From assembly GCF_003932955.1 (NCBI RefSeq), contig NZ_QOVY01000016.1:1-60954 (forward strand): a stretch of DNA of 60,954 nt, written 5' to 3'. This DNA comes from Chryseobacterium sp. SC28 (GTDB taxonomy: Bacteria; Bacteroidota; Bacteroidia; Flavobacteriales; Weeksellaceae). A model generated the notes under the pieces. That model worked only from the letters and a program-made list of their open reading frames with translations. It was not told where the DNA came from and made no database searches. Of the stretch, positions 1 through 7,973 are shown piece after piece (the stretch's first letter is position 1; each line of letters begins with the position of its first letter). A program made the translations under genes and the position numbers.

Positions 1-15
1 CACAATTTAAGAAAG

Positions 16-50
16 AAAGTTGCCTGAGAAGGACAACTTTTTATTTTTTT
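16..50 (+). terminator. Intrinsic terminator of a gene left of the window
   Basis: AAAGTTG (16-22) pairs with CAACTTT (34-40) around an 11-nt loop and is followed by a T-rich run to 50. It would end a plus-strand transcript whose gene lies outside the window. Confidence 0.6.
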
Positions 51-80
51 ACTAAAGAATATGAATAGATAAAAATTAAA

Positions 81-112
81 AATCCGACTCACTTTTTGTT
101 GTGAGACGGATT
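81..112 (-). terminator. Hairpin with T-tract on the minus strand
   Basis: AATCCG-A-CTCAC (81-92) pairs with GTGAG-A-CGGATT (101-112), with one A/A mismatch and an 8-nt loop. The T-rich tail lies only on the minus-strand side (plus 66-80 is A-rich), so it should stop leftward transcription. The nearest leftward gene is the DUF2141 gene at 411-821, with a plus-strand gene between them. Confidence 0.55.
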
Positions 113-210
113 CCGCCGCTCTAAAATTTTTACAACGATCGTTGGACAGTTTGCGTGCAGAATTGACGCAGAAATCATTGAGTTTTTCTTATTTTTGGAA
201 AAAATTTAAA

Positions 211-396
211 ATGGAAAAGTTTTCGGAGACTGAGGAGAAAAAATTACCAAGATGGAAGGATTTGCTGAAGAAATTTGGCATTGGCGGGATTATCTTTTTC
301 ACGGTCAAAGGCATTATCACTTCTACACTCATTTATTTTCTGGGGAAAAATTTTTGGGCTGTTATTAAGGATTACGTCGCGCAATGGGTTGATTAG
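211..396 (+). CDS. Small single-span membrane protein, function unknown
   Basis: This encodes about 61 residues if translation starts at the ATG at 211. An in-frame ATG at 142 would add 23 residues, but the region before 211 looks less protein-like. Residues 1-20 are charged (rich in E and K), followed by one hydrophobic stretch (GIGGIIFFTVKGIITSTLIYFLG) long enough to cross the membrane once, and a short polar tail. No family is recognised with certainty. The DUF2141 gene converges on it and ends 14 nt downstream. The composition and a plausible membrane segment argue for a real gene; the size limits certainty. Confidence 0.5.
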   Translation: MEKFSETEEKKLPRWKDLLKKFGIGGIIFFTVKGIITSTLIYFLGKNFWAVIKDYVAQWVD

Positions 397-410
397 CAAA
401 GTGGTACACA

Positions 411-821
411 TTATTTCATAGAAAGAACAATTCTGGTTTTATTGGTCAAATCAAATTTGGCCTTGTCATATTTCGGTGCCGAAAATCTGTTTTTGGCGTT
501 ATTGGAAACGGTATAATCTTCCTTCGGAACGCCTATCATATTGGTATCCAGTTTACCATTATCATTTTTATCGTGGAATGCCGACAGCGCATATTGCCCT
601 GCAGGTACGTTTTTAAAAGTAACGATCGCTTCGTGCTTGGCTATTTTGGATATGTTTCCCACAAACGCTTTTTTGAGAAATTGTTCTTCGGAATTGTATA
701 GTCCTACGTACACTTTCCCTTTGTTGTTGGACAGACCTTTGATGACCACTTCCAAATCGTAAGTATTTTGGGCGAAAATTAAAAAAGGAAAAAAGAAGAG
801 AAAAAGGAATATACTTTTCAT
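411..821 (-). CDS. DUF2141 domain secreted protein
   Basis: This is a 136-residue protein with a signal peptide (MKSIFLFLFFFPFLIFAQ, cut after about residue 17) and a single DUF2141 domain filling the rest. The family signature is visible: a beta-rich domain with GKVYVGLYNSEEQF near residue 35, then AFHDKNDNGKLDTNMIGVPKE near residues 80-100, where the D-rich DKNDNGKLD loop resembles a calcium-binding turn. The length is normal for the family. The protein should be periplasmic or surface-located, and its function is unknown. It stands alone on the minus strand; a weak TAGATTTC promoter-like box lies just upstream. Confidence 0.8.
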   Translation of the reverse strand: MKSIFLFLFFFPFLIFAQNTYDLEVVIKGLSNNKGKVYVGLYNSEEQFLKKAFVGNISKIAKHEAIVTFKNVPAGQYALSAFHDKNDNGKLDTNMIGVPKEDYTVSNNAKNRFSAPKYDKAKFDLTNKTRIVLSMK

Positions 822-954
822 AGTTTGAAATCTATAATTTAGGTTTTGCTTTCAGGCAAAGCAGCATTTTCGGCACAATAAAATTAAAAGTCCGAGAATT
901 TATTCAAATGTACTATAAAAAAGGGTAGGGATCTAACGCAAAAATCAAAAGAAA

Positions 955-1239
955 ATGGAAACTAAAAATTGGCAAGAAATAAAGAATAATGTTTACGGAA
1001 AAGTTGGAACTGAACAAGAGATGAATTGGAAAGGGATTTTGAATCTTTTGCCATCGGATCTCAATTGAGAAAAGACCGTGAAAAAAAATCTCACACAATC
1101 AGAATTGACAGATTGGGTTGAAAAAAAACGGGAGTATCTTTCCAAAATCGAAAATAAACGAATCCTAATTAGTTCAGAACTCATTATAAATAATGAGATA
1201 AAAGTTCTCCGGCAGCTCCCGCCCGTACCTATAATGTAA
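955..1239 (+). pseudogene. Decayed HigA-like antitoxin (helix-turn-helix), two frameshifts
   Basis: Three reading frames together spell one antitoxin-like protein. Frame 1 from the ATG at 955 reads METKNWQEIKNNVYGKVGTE. From about 1016 the next frame reads RDELERDFESFAIGSQLR followed by KDREKK. After the run of eight A at 1081-1088 a third frame reads NLTQSELTDWVEKKREYL and SKIENK. This order (KVYGKVGT, RDELERDFESF, LTQxELA, KIEN) is that of HigA/Xre antitoxins paired with RelE/HigB toxins. No toxin ORF is found in 822-954. The rest of the gene-free stretch 822-1347 holds a small GC-rich hairpin, GCGAG(1244-1248)/CTCGC(1256-1260), and the gpmI promoter. Confidence 0.7.
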
Positions 1240-1316
1240 AAACGCGAGGTAGAAGCTCGCATTAGCGATTCAATCAAAAAAAAACCTGAAAATTATTAAA
1301 ACCCTTTTTCATTTCG

Positions 1317-1324
1317 TAAATTTG
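1317..1324 (+). promoter_or_regulatory. Flavobacterial -7 box TAAATTTG for gpmI
   Basis: TAAATTTG matches the Bacteroidota -7 consensus TAnnTTTG exactly and ends 23 nt before the gpmI ATG. No TTG -33 element was found at the expected 17-23 nt spacing, so the call rests on the -7 box alone. Confidence 0.55.
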
Positions 1325-1347
1325 TATCAACAAAATAAGAAATCAAA

Positions 1348-2874
1348 ATGTCAAAAAAAGCAATCCTCGCCATATTAGACGGCTGGGGAATCGGTCTTAA
1401 TGACCAAGTTTCCGCATTGGCTCAGGCCAATACGCCGTTTATGGACTACGCCCTAAAAACTTTCCCGAATACAACCCTCCAAGCCAGCGGCTTAGCCGTC
1501 GGTCTGCCCGAAGGACAAATGGGAAATTCCGAAGTCGGCCATATGAATCTGGGTGCCGGCAGAGTCGTTTACCAAAATCTGGTAAGGCTCAATATGGCGG
1601 TGGAAACGGGAAGTCTCGGCAGAGAAAAAGTCATCCAAAATGCTTTCGAATACGCAAAAGCCAACAACAAAAAAGTGCATTTCATCGGTTTGGTTTCCAA
1701 TGGCGGTGTGCATTCTCACATCAATCATTTAAAGGGTTTATTGACGGCTGCTCACGAATACGGGCTTAACGAAAATGTCTTCGTTCACGCTTTTACAGAC
1801 GGCAGAGATTGCGATCCAAAATCCGGAAAAGGCTTCATCGAGGAACTTTTAGCTCATATGAAATCCACAACGGGAAAATTGGCGTCCGTGATCGGCCGTT
1901 ATTATGCGATGGACCGGGACAAGCGATGGGAACGGGTGAAACTGGCTTATGATTTGTTGGTAAACGGCGTCGGCAAAGAAACAAAGGATTTTTTGCAATC
2001 GATTCAGGAGTCCTATGACGCGGATATTACAGATGAGTTTATCCAACCAATTGTTGGGGTACAAAATCATTTTCCAATTGCAAAAATTGAGGATCACGAT
2101 GTGGTCATTTCTTTCAACTTCCGGACCGACCGAGGTCGTGAGATCACAGAAGTGCTTACTCAGAAGGACTTCCCGGAATATGGAATGAAGAAATTGGATT
2201 TATATTATGTGACTTTGACCAATTACGATAAATCTTTCCAAAATGTAAAAGTTGTTTTTGATGAAAGTGTGCTTGAAAAAACAATCGGCGAAGTTTTGGA
2301 ATCTGCCGGCAAATCCCAGATCAGAATTGCAGAAACCGAAAAATATCCGCACGTCACATTCTTCTTCTCAGGCGGTCGCGAAGCCGAATTTCAAAATGAG
2401 CGCCGGTTGCTGTGCCCAAGTCCGAAAGATGTTGCCACCTACGATCTGAAACCGGAAATGTCTGCGTACGATATTACCAATGCCATCATCCCGGAACTGG
2501 AAAAAGAATCAGCAGATTTCATCGTTCTCAACTTTGCAAACACAGATATGGTGGGTCACACCGGCGTATTCTCTGCTGCGGTAAAAGCTGCTGAAGTGGT
2601 AGATTCTTGCATCAAAAAAGTAGCAGAAACGGCTTATGAGCACGGTTATGCGGTGTTCATCTTGGCCGATCACGGCAATTCCGATATTATGATCAACCCG
2701 GATGGCTCTCCCAACACGCAGCATACCACCAATTTGGTGCCTTTCATCGTGATGGACAAAGACCACACTTGGGAATTGACACCCGGAAAATTGGGCGACG
2801 TAGCACCAACGATTCTAAAGGTGATGGGCATCGATATTCCCGAAGAAATGACGGGCAATGTTCTCGTTCGGTAA
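1348..2874 (+). CDS. gpmI: 2,3-bisphosphoglycerate-independent phosphoglycerate mutase
   Basis: This enzyme interconverts 3- and 2-phosphoglycerate in glycolysis and gluconeogenesis, in the cytosol, using two Mn ions. The protein has 508 residues, the usual length. It opens with AILDGWGIG, whose Asp is a metal ligand, followed by the phosphoserine segment GNSEVGHMNLGAGR near residues 64-77. Later come FTDGRDCDP, the GRYYAMDRDKRW substrate loop near residue 190, NFANTDMVGHTG, and the metal-binding ADHGNSD near residue 440. It is monocistronic, with a TAAATTTG promoter box 23 nt upstream. The window also holds pfkA, gap and mdh, but far away and not co-transcribed with it. Confidence 0.97.
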   Translation: MSKKAILAILDGWGIGLNDQVSALAQANTPFMDYALKTFPNTTLQASGLAVGLPEGQMGNSEVGHMNLGAGRVVYQNLVRLNMAVETGSLGREKVIQNAFEYAKANNKKVHFIGLVSNGGVHSHINHLKGLLTAAHEYGLNENVFVHAFTDGRDCDPKSGKGFIEELLAHMKSTTGKLASVIGRYYAMDRDKRWERVKLAYDLLVNGVGKETKDFLQSIQESYDADITDEFIQPIVGVQNHFPIAKIEDHDVVISFNFRTDRGREITEVLTQKDFPEYGMKKLDLYYVTLTNYDKSFQNVKVVFDESVLEKTIGEVLESAGKSQIRIAETEKYPHVTFFFSGGREAEFQNERRLLCPSPKDVATYDLKPEMSAYDITNAIIPELEKESADFIVLNFANTDMVGHTGVFSAAVKAAEVVDSCIKKVAETAYEHGYAVFILADHGNSDIMINPDGSPNTQHTTNLVPFIVMDKDHTWELTPGKLGDVAPTILKVMGIDIPEEMTGNVLVR

Positions 2875-3225
2875 TCAAAGAATGCAACGTCTTTATAATT
2901 TACAAGTCAAGAGCCAAATCTGAATATCAAATCCATATTTTTTGGATAAAAAAGAAGGCTTTGTTTTTTCTTTTAGTTTGGGGAATTTCCAAAGTTTTTT
3001 TGTTGGGTTTGTCTTTGAATTTAATACGCGTTCCTCTGCAGATTCGGAGAAAATAATAAGTCGGTTTTTTTAAGCCGATTTTTTTGTTAATATCATTGGG
3101 AAATTTAATAGGTCTATAATGATCAGAAATGGCAATTCGCCGTTTAAATTCCCAAAAATGTGAAGCAAATCTTAAAACTATCCTAAAGTTCTTTTAGCGG
3201 AAAAGCAAATCTTGCCTTTTTGTTG
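2875..3225. other. Gene-free spacer after gpmI
   Basis: No convincing coding region is seen. An intrinsic terminator lies at 3059-3085: TCGGTTT (3061-3067) pairs with AAGCCGA (3072-3078) around a TTTT loop and is followed by TTTTTTT. Its distance from gpmI (about 185 nt) leaves a long 3' untranslated tail. TTGGGAA near 3095 and TTCCCAA near 3150 form a loose inverted repeat of no clear use. Confidence 0.5.
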
Positions 3226-3233
3226 TACCTTTG
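3226..3233 (+). promoter_or_regulatory. -7 box TACCTTTG for the desaturase gene
   Basis: TACCTTTG fits TAnnTTTG and ends 22 nt before the ATG at 3256. No TTG at a good -33 spacing was found. Confidence 0.5.
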
Positions 3234-3255
3234 AAGGCTAAAATAATTTAAGTTA

Positions 3256-4233
3256 ATGTACGAGAAAGAGTTACAAATAGAAGTAATGAGATCAATGGAA
3301 GGAAGTATGGATGAGTTTATCAAATCGTACTTGACTCCTATTGAAAAAATTTGGCAACCTTCCGATTTCTTGCCGGACAGTACGAGCGAGAATTTCAAGC
3401 ACGAAATTGAGGAACTGCAAACATTTGCCAGAGAAATGCCATATGACCTTTTCGTAACGCTCATTGGCGATTGCATCACCGAAGAAGCGCTGCCTACTTA
3501 CGAGTCTTGGCTGATGGGTGTTGAGGGTGTAGATCAGGAAAAAAATACCGGTTGGGCCAAATGGGTACGAGGCTGGACTGCCGAAGAAAACCGCCACGGC
3601 GATCTATTGGGAAAATATCTATACCTCTGCGGCAGAGTAAATATGCGTGAGATGGAAATCACGACCCATCATCTCATCAACGATGGCTTCGATATCGGAA
3701 CCAGCTCCGATCCTTATAAAAATTTTGTTTACACCAGTTTCCAAGAAACAGCCACCAATATTTCGCACAGACGCGTAGGCACTTTTGCAAAACAGTCGGG
3801 CAACAAAAAGCTGGCACAGATGTGTGGCGTTATCGCGGCCGACGAAGCCCGACACGCCAAAGCTTACAAAGATTTTTCCTCTCGAATTTTCGAGATGGAT
3901 GCCAGCGGAATGATGCTCGCCTTCGAGGATATGATGCGAAGGAAAATCGTGATGCCCGCACATTTGCTAAGAGAATCCGGTCAGAAGGCAGGGGAACTCT
4001 GGGAACATTTTTCCGATGCAGCGCAGCGAGCGATGGTTTACACCGCCCAAGATTACATCAATATCCTGTCAGACCTTTTGGATGAGTGGAAAATCGACAG
4101 TATGAAAAACCTGACCGACAAAGCAGAAAGAGCCCGAGATTATCTGATGAAATTACCAGACAGATTGCAACGAATTTCCGACCGAATCAAAACGCCCGAA
4201 CTTCCTTACAGTTTCAAATGGGTTAAAAGTTAG
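3256..4233 (+). CDS. Acyl-ACP desaturase (stearoyl-ACP desaturase family, di-iron)
   Basis: This soluble fatty-acid desaturase family introduces a double bond into acyl chains carried on ACP, with O2 and ferredoxin-type electrons. The protein has 325 residues. The two iron-binding motifs are intact: EENRHG near residue 112 (EExxH) and DEARHA near residue 200 (DExxH). The helix-rich domain of the family (PF03405) covers nearly the whole protein, and no membrane segments are present, which separates it from membrane-bound desaturases. The gene is monocistronic, with its own -7 box and a strong terminator at 4242-4271. The position of the double bond cannot be read from the sequence. Confidence 0.93.
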   Translation: MYEKELQIEVMRSMEGSMDEFIKSYLTPIEKIWQPSDFLPDSTSENFKHEIEELQTFAREMPYDLFVTLIGDCITEEALPTYESWLMGVEGVDQEKNTGWAKWVRGWTAEENRHGDLLGKYLYLCGRVNMREMEITTHHLINDGFDIGTSSDPYKNFVYTSFQETATNISHRRVGTFAKQSGNKKLAQMCGVIAADEARHAKAYKDFSSRIFEMDASGMMLAFEDMMRRKIVMPAHLLRESGQKAGELWEHFSDAAQRAMVYTAQDYINILSDLLDEWKIDSMKNLTDKAERARDYLMKLPDRLQRISDRIKTPELPYSFKWVKS

Positions 4234-4241
4234 ATAAAAGA

Positions 4242-4271
4242 AAAAAATGCGCTCACCAAGGCGCATTTTTT
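4242..4271 (+). terminator. Strong intrinsic terminator after the desaturase
   Basis: AAAAAATGCGC (4242-4252) pairs perfectly with GCGCATTTTTT (4261-4271) around an 8-nt loop, so the U-tract is part of the stem. It begins 8 nt after the stop codon. Confidence 0.85.
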
Positions 4272-4348
4272 ATGATTTAGATCTTCATTCGAGACTTGTT
4301 AAGAAAGGCTTTTATCACCAGTCTCTTTTCTTTAAGCCACATAATCCG

Positions 4349-4356
4349 TATATTTG
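4349..4356 (+). promoter_or_regulatory. -7 box TATATTTG upstream of the HAD-type gene
   Basis: TATATTTG is a perfect TAnnTTTG match ending 26 nt before the ATG at 4383. No -33 TTG was found. Confidence 0.5.
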
Positions 4357-4382
4357 CGAACTTATTTTTTTTTGAATAGACG

Positions 4383-4817
4383 ATGATAAAAAGCAATAAA
4401 AAACTTGCCATAGATTTTGACGGAACGGTGGTGGAAGATGCCTATCCGGGAATAGGAAAACCAAAAACCTTTGCTTTCGAGACCCTCAAAAGATTGCAGG
4501 CAGAGGGATATAGACTGATTCTATGGACTTATCGGCACGGCAAATCCTTGGAGGAGGCGGTTGAATTTTGCAGAAAAAACGGGATCGAATTTTATGCAGT
4601 CAATTCCAGTTTCGAAGGCGAAGTTTTCGATTCCGAAACGCAATCCAGAAAAATTGACGCCGATCTTTTCATCGATGACCGAAATCTGGGTGGCTTTCCG
4701 GGTTGGGGCGAGATCTATCAAATCATCAATGAGAGGATAGAATTTCAGGTAGCAGGAGGCGAAGTTCATGCCTACTCCAAAATGAAAAAAGAAAAGAAAA
4801 AAGGCTTGTTCTGGTAG
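4383..4817 (+). CDS. HAD-superfamily phosphatase-like protein (BT0820 type)
   Basis: This 144-residue cytosolic protein has the HAD motif I at its start: AIDFDGTVVED, with two Asp residues around residues 10-12. LILWTYRHG near residue 41 fits motif II (Thr). DADLFIDDRNLGGFPGWGE near residues 94-110 supplies the acidic motif IV. The short length with almost no cap domain matches the small Bacteroidota hydrolases typified by Bacteroides BT0820. The C-terminal 15 residues are Lys-rich. The substrate is unknown. It is followed at 90 nt by map, which appears to have its own promoter. Confidence 0.75.
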   Translation: MIKSNKKLAIDFDGTVVEDAYPGIGKPKTFAFETLKRLQAEGYRLILWTYRHGKSLEEAVEFCRKNGIEFYAVNSSFEGEVFDSETQSRKIDADLFIDDRNLGGFPGWGEIYQIINERIEFQVAGGEVHAYSKMKKEKKKGLFW

Positions 4818-4868
4818 GTCTTTTGGTACAAGGTAAAATGTATCAAGTACAAGGTATTGCAATAAAAA

Positions 4869-4876
4869 TACATTTG
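4869..4876 (+). promoter_or_regulatory. -7 box TACATTTG for map
   Basis: TACATTTG fits TAnnTTTG and ends 31 nt before the ATG at 4908. It supports starting map at 4908 rather than at the upstream in-frame codon at 4881, which would lie only 4 nt past the box. Confidence 0.45.
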
Positions 4877-4907
4877 ACATTTGACATCATACATTAATAC
4901 AATTTCA

Positions 4908-5717
4908 ATGATTCATCTCAAAACAATAGACGAGCTTCGGCTGATGAAGCAAAGTGCCAGATTGGTTTCCCAAACTTTGGGGATGCTGGCAAAGGAAATA
5001 AAACCCGGCATCAACACATTGTATCTGGACAAATTGGCGCACGATTTCATCAAAGATCACGGCGCCGAACCCGCATTTTTAGGTTACGGAGGATTTCCCG
5101 CCTCGCTCTGTATTTCCCCAAATGACCAAGTGGTTCACGGGTTTCCAAATACCGATATTCTGAAAGACGGCGACGTTCTGTCGGTAGATTGTGGCGTGGT
5201 TCTAAATGGATTTGTCGGCGATCATGCTTATACCTTCGAGGTAGGAGAGGTGTCCGAAGAAAATAAAAAACTCCTGCGAGTGACCAAAGAATCGCTTTAT
5301 AAAGGCATCGAGCAATGCATCAGAGGAAAACGCATCGGTGATATTTCCTATGCGATCCAAAAACATTGCGAAAAGGAAGGCTACGGCGTGGTTCGCGAGC
5401 TCGTGGGGCATGGGCTTGGGAGGAAAATGCACGAGGATCCGCAAGTCCCAAACTACGGAAGACCGGGAAGCGGAAAAGTCCTGAAAGACGGCATTTGCCT
5501 GGCCATCGAGCCTATGGTAAACTTGGGAACCGAGAAAGTAAAATTCCACAATGATGGATGGACGGTGACGACTTTGGATCACAAGACATCGGCCCATTTC
5601 GAGCACGATGTCTGCATCATTGGTGGCAAACCGGTTTTGCTGTCAACTTTTGATTACATTTATGATGCTTTGGGAATCCGGTCGGACGAGGAAAAGGCTT
5701 TTCAGATGGATTTTTAA
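4908..5717 (+). CDS. map: Type I methionine aminopeptidase
   Basis: This enzyme removes the initiator Met from nascent proteins in the cytosol and needs two divalent metals. From the ATG at 4908 it has 269 residues. All family landmarks are present: VVHGFPN (substrate His), SVDCGVVLNGFVGDHAYTF with the two Asp ligands about 11 residues apart, VGHGLGRKMHEDPQVPNYG with the His ligand, IEPMVN and AHFEHDV with the two Glu ligands. It is short and lacks an N-terminal zinc-finger extension, as in other type I enzymes of bacteria. A methyltransferase gene begins 3 nt after its stop, so the two are probably co-transcribed. Confidence 0.95.
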   Translation: MIHLKTIDELRLMKQSARLVSQTLGMLAKEIKPGINTLYLDKLAHDFIKDHGAEPAFLGYGGFPASLCISPNDQVVHGFPNTDILKDGDVLSVDCGVVLNGFVGDHAYTFEVGEVSEENKKLLRVTKESLYKGIEQCIRGKRIGDISYAIQKHCEKEGYGVVRELVGHGLGRKMHEDPQVPNYGRPGSGKVLKDGICLAIEPMVNLGTEKVKFHNDGWTVTTLDHKTSAHFEHDVCIIGGKPVLLSTFDYIYDALGIRSDEEKAFQMDF

Positions 5718-5720
5718 TTC

Positions 5721-6494
5721 ATGAAAAATTTGACCAAATTTCTGCTCAATAACATTCCGAGACCGATGCTCATTAATCTGAGCATTTTTCTTCGTCCCTT
5801 GATCGTTTTATTTTTTAAAGGAAATGATTTTACCGATCCTATCGACGGAAAATCTTACCGTAAATTTTTACCCTATGGCTACGGGAAACAACGTGCCAAC
5901 GCCTTATCGCCGGGAACTTTGTCTTTGGAGAGGCACCGGCAGATGTGGCTTTATCTCGAGAATGAAACCAACTTTTTTACGGCAAATCTAAAGGTTTTGC
6001 ACATTGCGCCGGAGCAGGAATTTCTTCGAAAATTCAAAAAAATGAAGAATTTGGACTATACTTCGGCCGATCTTTTCTCGCCCATTGTAGATGTGAAAGC
6101 CGATATTTTGGCTTTGCCTTTTGAAAACGAAAGTTTCGATGTCGTTTTCTGCAACCACGTTTTGGAACATATTGTGGATGACAGAAAAGCTATGTCCGAA
6201 CTTTATCGGGTGATGAAGCCCAACGGATGGGGTATCTTGCAGGTTCCGATGAAAAATTCACTCGCAAAGACTTACGAAGATTTTACGATCACGAATCCGA
6301 AAGATCGGCAAAAGCATTTCGGACAATACGATCACGTTCGCTGGTATGGAATGGACTATTTCGACCGTCTGAGAAGTGTGGGTTTTGAGGCAGAGGCCAA
6401 TTTCTATTCCCGGAAGTTCTCTGAAGCCGAGATCAAAAAATTTGGTCTTAATAAAAATGAAATTTTGCCCATTGTAAGGAAATTATCAAATTAA
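5721..6494 (+). CDS. Class I SAM-dependent methyltransferase
   Basis: This 257-residue protein carries a Methyltransf_11-type fold. Motif I is the atypical KVLHIAPEQEFLRKF near residue 90, where the usual GxGxG is replaced. It is followed by YTSADLFSP (acidic residue for the ribose), DILALPFENESFDVVFCNHVLEHI near residues 128-152, and a post-motif segment with MKPNGWGILQVP. The first 30 residues include a hydrophobic patch (LINLSIFLRPLIVLFF) that could associate with membrane. The substrate is unknown. It starts 3 nt after map, suggesting translational coupling with it. Confidence 0.8.
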   Translation: MKNLTKFLLNNIPRPMLINLSIFLRPLIVLFFKGNDFTDPIDGKSYRKFLPYGYGKQRANALSPGTLSLERHRQMWLYLENETNFFTANLKVLHIAPEQEFLRKFKKMKNLDYTSADLFSPIVDVKADILALPFENESFDVVFCNHVLEHIVDDRKAMSELYRVMKPNGWGILQVPMKNSLAKTYEDFTITNPKDRQKHFGQYDHVRWYGMDYFDRLRSVGFEAEANFYSRKFSEAEIKKFGLNKNEILPIVRKLSN

Positions 6495-6675
6495 TCGAAA
6501 ACAGTAGGATAGAAAGGTTTCAGAACTATAAATGGACTCAAAAAAGACCACGGAGTGTTAAATAATCATTAAAAAAAATTTTTAACTTACTGTTTTTCAG
6601 TCTTAATAGTTTTTGTTAATCCCGTTTCATAGATTTTATTATTGGTTATGTGACGTCTAATTTAGATTTAATCAA

Positions 6676-6683
6676 TAAATTTG
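6676..6683 (+). promoter_or_regulatory. -7 box TAAATTTG for the RND efflux operon
   Basis: TAAATTTG ends 40 nt before the ATG of the adaptor gene. The nearest TTG upstream (6642-6644) is 31 nt away, longer than the usual 17-23, so only the -7 element is convincing. No regulator gene adjoins the operon. Confidence 0.5.
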
Positions 6684-6723
6684 ACTGTTTGTTTCAAAAC
6701 ATTATTATCAAAATCAATCATCT

Positions 6724-7872
6724 ATGAGGAATATCGCGATTAGCTTTTTTGTTGTCTTAGGTTTATTATCAGGATGTTCTAAATCGGAAAACAAAGACGA
6801 GAAAAAAGAATTACCGCCTCAACCGTATCAATATATAGTTGCAAAAAGTGGTCCCGCGGAAAATTGGACTCAGTACCCTGCCCGACTAGAAGGCATTCAA
6901 AACGTAGAAATCCGTCCGAAAATCGATGGTTTCGTAGAGAAAATCTATGTTGACGAAGGCAGCAGTGTCAACCAAGGTCAATTGCTCTTCCTCCTCAGAA
7001 ATCCCCAGTACGAGCAAGCCGTGTTGGCAGCTCAGGCCACCGTAAACAGTGCAAGAGCGGCAGTAGCCAATGCGCAAATGCAAGTGACCAAAACAAAACC
7101 CTTAGTCGATAAAAAAATCATCTCGGCATACGAGCTTCAAGCGGCTGAATTGGCCTTGCAAGCAGCAAAGGCATCTTTGGCGGAGTCGCAGGCTCAGCTC
7201 GCCAATGCGCAAGTCAACCAAGGCTATACTAAACTCTACAGTCCGGTGAGCGGTGTAGTAGGTACATTGCCTTACAAAACGGGAAGCTATATCAGTGCGA
7301 ATACAGCGCAACCCTTGACGACGGTCTCCAATATTTCCAAAATATTTGCTTATTTTTCAATTAATGAAAAGCAGCAGTTGGAATTCTTCAAACATGCGCC
7401 GGGTGCGAGCATCGAGGAAAAGATAAAAAATTCCCCTTTAGTAGATTTGATTCTTGCCGATGGCACCAAATATAACCAAAAAGGCAAAATAGAATCTATC
7501 AGCGGACTGGTAGATCCCAATACCGGTTCGTTCTCGATACGCGCTACTTTTCCCAATCCCAACGGAATTCTCAGAAGTGGTTACAGCGCTACAATACAGT
7601 TGGCAAACAATCTTGAAAATGTCATTATCATTCCGCAAGCGGCGACATACGAACTTCAAGGCAAAGTTTTCGTGTATGTCATTGGAACTGACAACAAGGT
7701 GAAATCCGTAGAAATCAAAGTTGAAGATATGCCGGACGGACTTACTTATGCGGTAACTTCCGGCCTGAAAGACGGCGATAAAGTAGTGGTCGAGGGTGTT
7801 GGTCTTCTCAAAGATGGCACGGTGGTAATCCCGAAAGAAACTACTTTGCAAAACGCGATCAATAAAAAATGA
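6724..7872 (+). CDS. RND efflux periplasmic adaptor lipoprotein (AcrA/MexA family)
   Basis: This is the membrane fusion protein that joins the inner-membrane pump at 7974 to the outer-membrane channel at 11136. It has 382 residues. A lipoprotein signal ends in LLSGC (Cys18). The mature protein shows the family order: a first lipoyl half (VEIRPKIDGFVEKIYVDEG near residue 60), an Ala/Gln-rich alpha-hairpin coiled coil (about residues 95-160, AQATVNSARAAVANAQMQ), the second lipoyl half (YTKLYSPVSGVVG), a beta-barrel, and a C-terminal membrane-proximal domain. The length matches AcrA. It is first in a three-gene operon. Confidence 0.93.
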   Translation: MRNIAISFFVVLGLLSGCSKSENKDEKKELPPQPYQYIVAKSGPAENWTQYPARLEGIQNVEIRPKIDGFVEKIYVDEGSSVNQGQLLFLLRNPQYEQAVLAAQATVNSARAAVANAQMQVTKTKPLVDKKIISAYELQAAELALQAAKASLAESQAQLANAQVNQGYTKLYSPVSGVVGTLPYKTGSYISANTAQPLTTVSNISKIFAYFSINEKQQLEFFKHAPGASIEEKIKNSPLVDLILADGTKYNQKGKIESISGLVDPNTGSFSIRATFPNPNGILRSGYSATIQLANNLENVIIIPQAATYELQGKVFVYVIGTDNKVKSVEIKVEDMPDGLTYAVTSGLKDGDKVVVEGVGLLKDGTVVIPKETTLQNAINKK

Positions 7873-7973
7873 TGGCAGTAGATTAATATTTTATTAATGA
7901 CAAAAAATGAAAAGTAAAAGCTTTAATATACTAGGCATTTTGTTTCATATTTTTTCTTATAGTCCCATTACTT

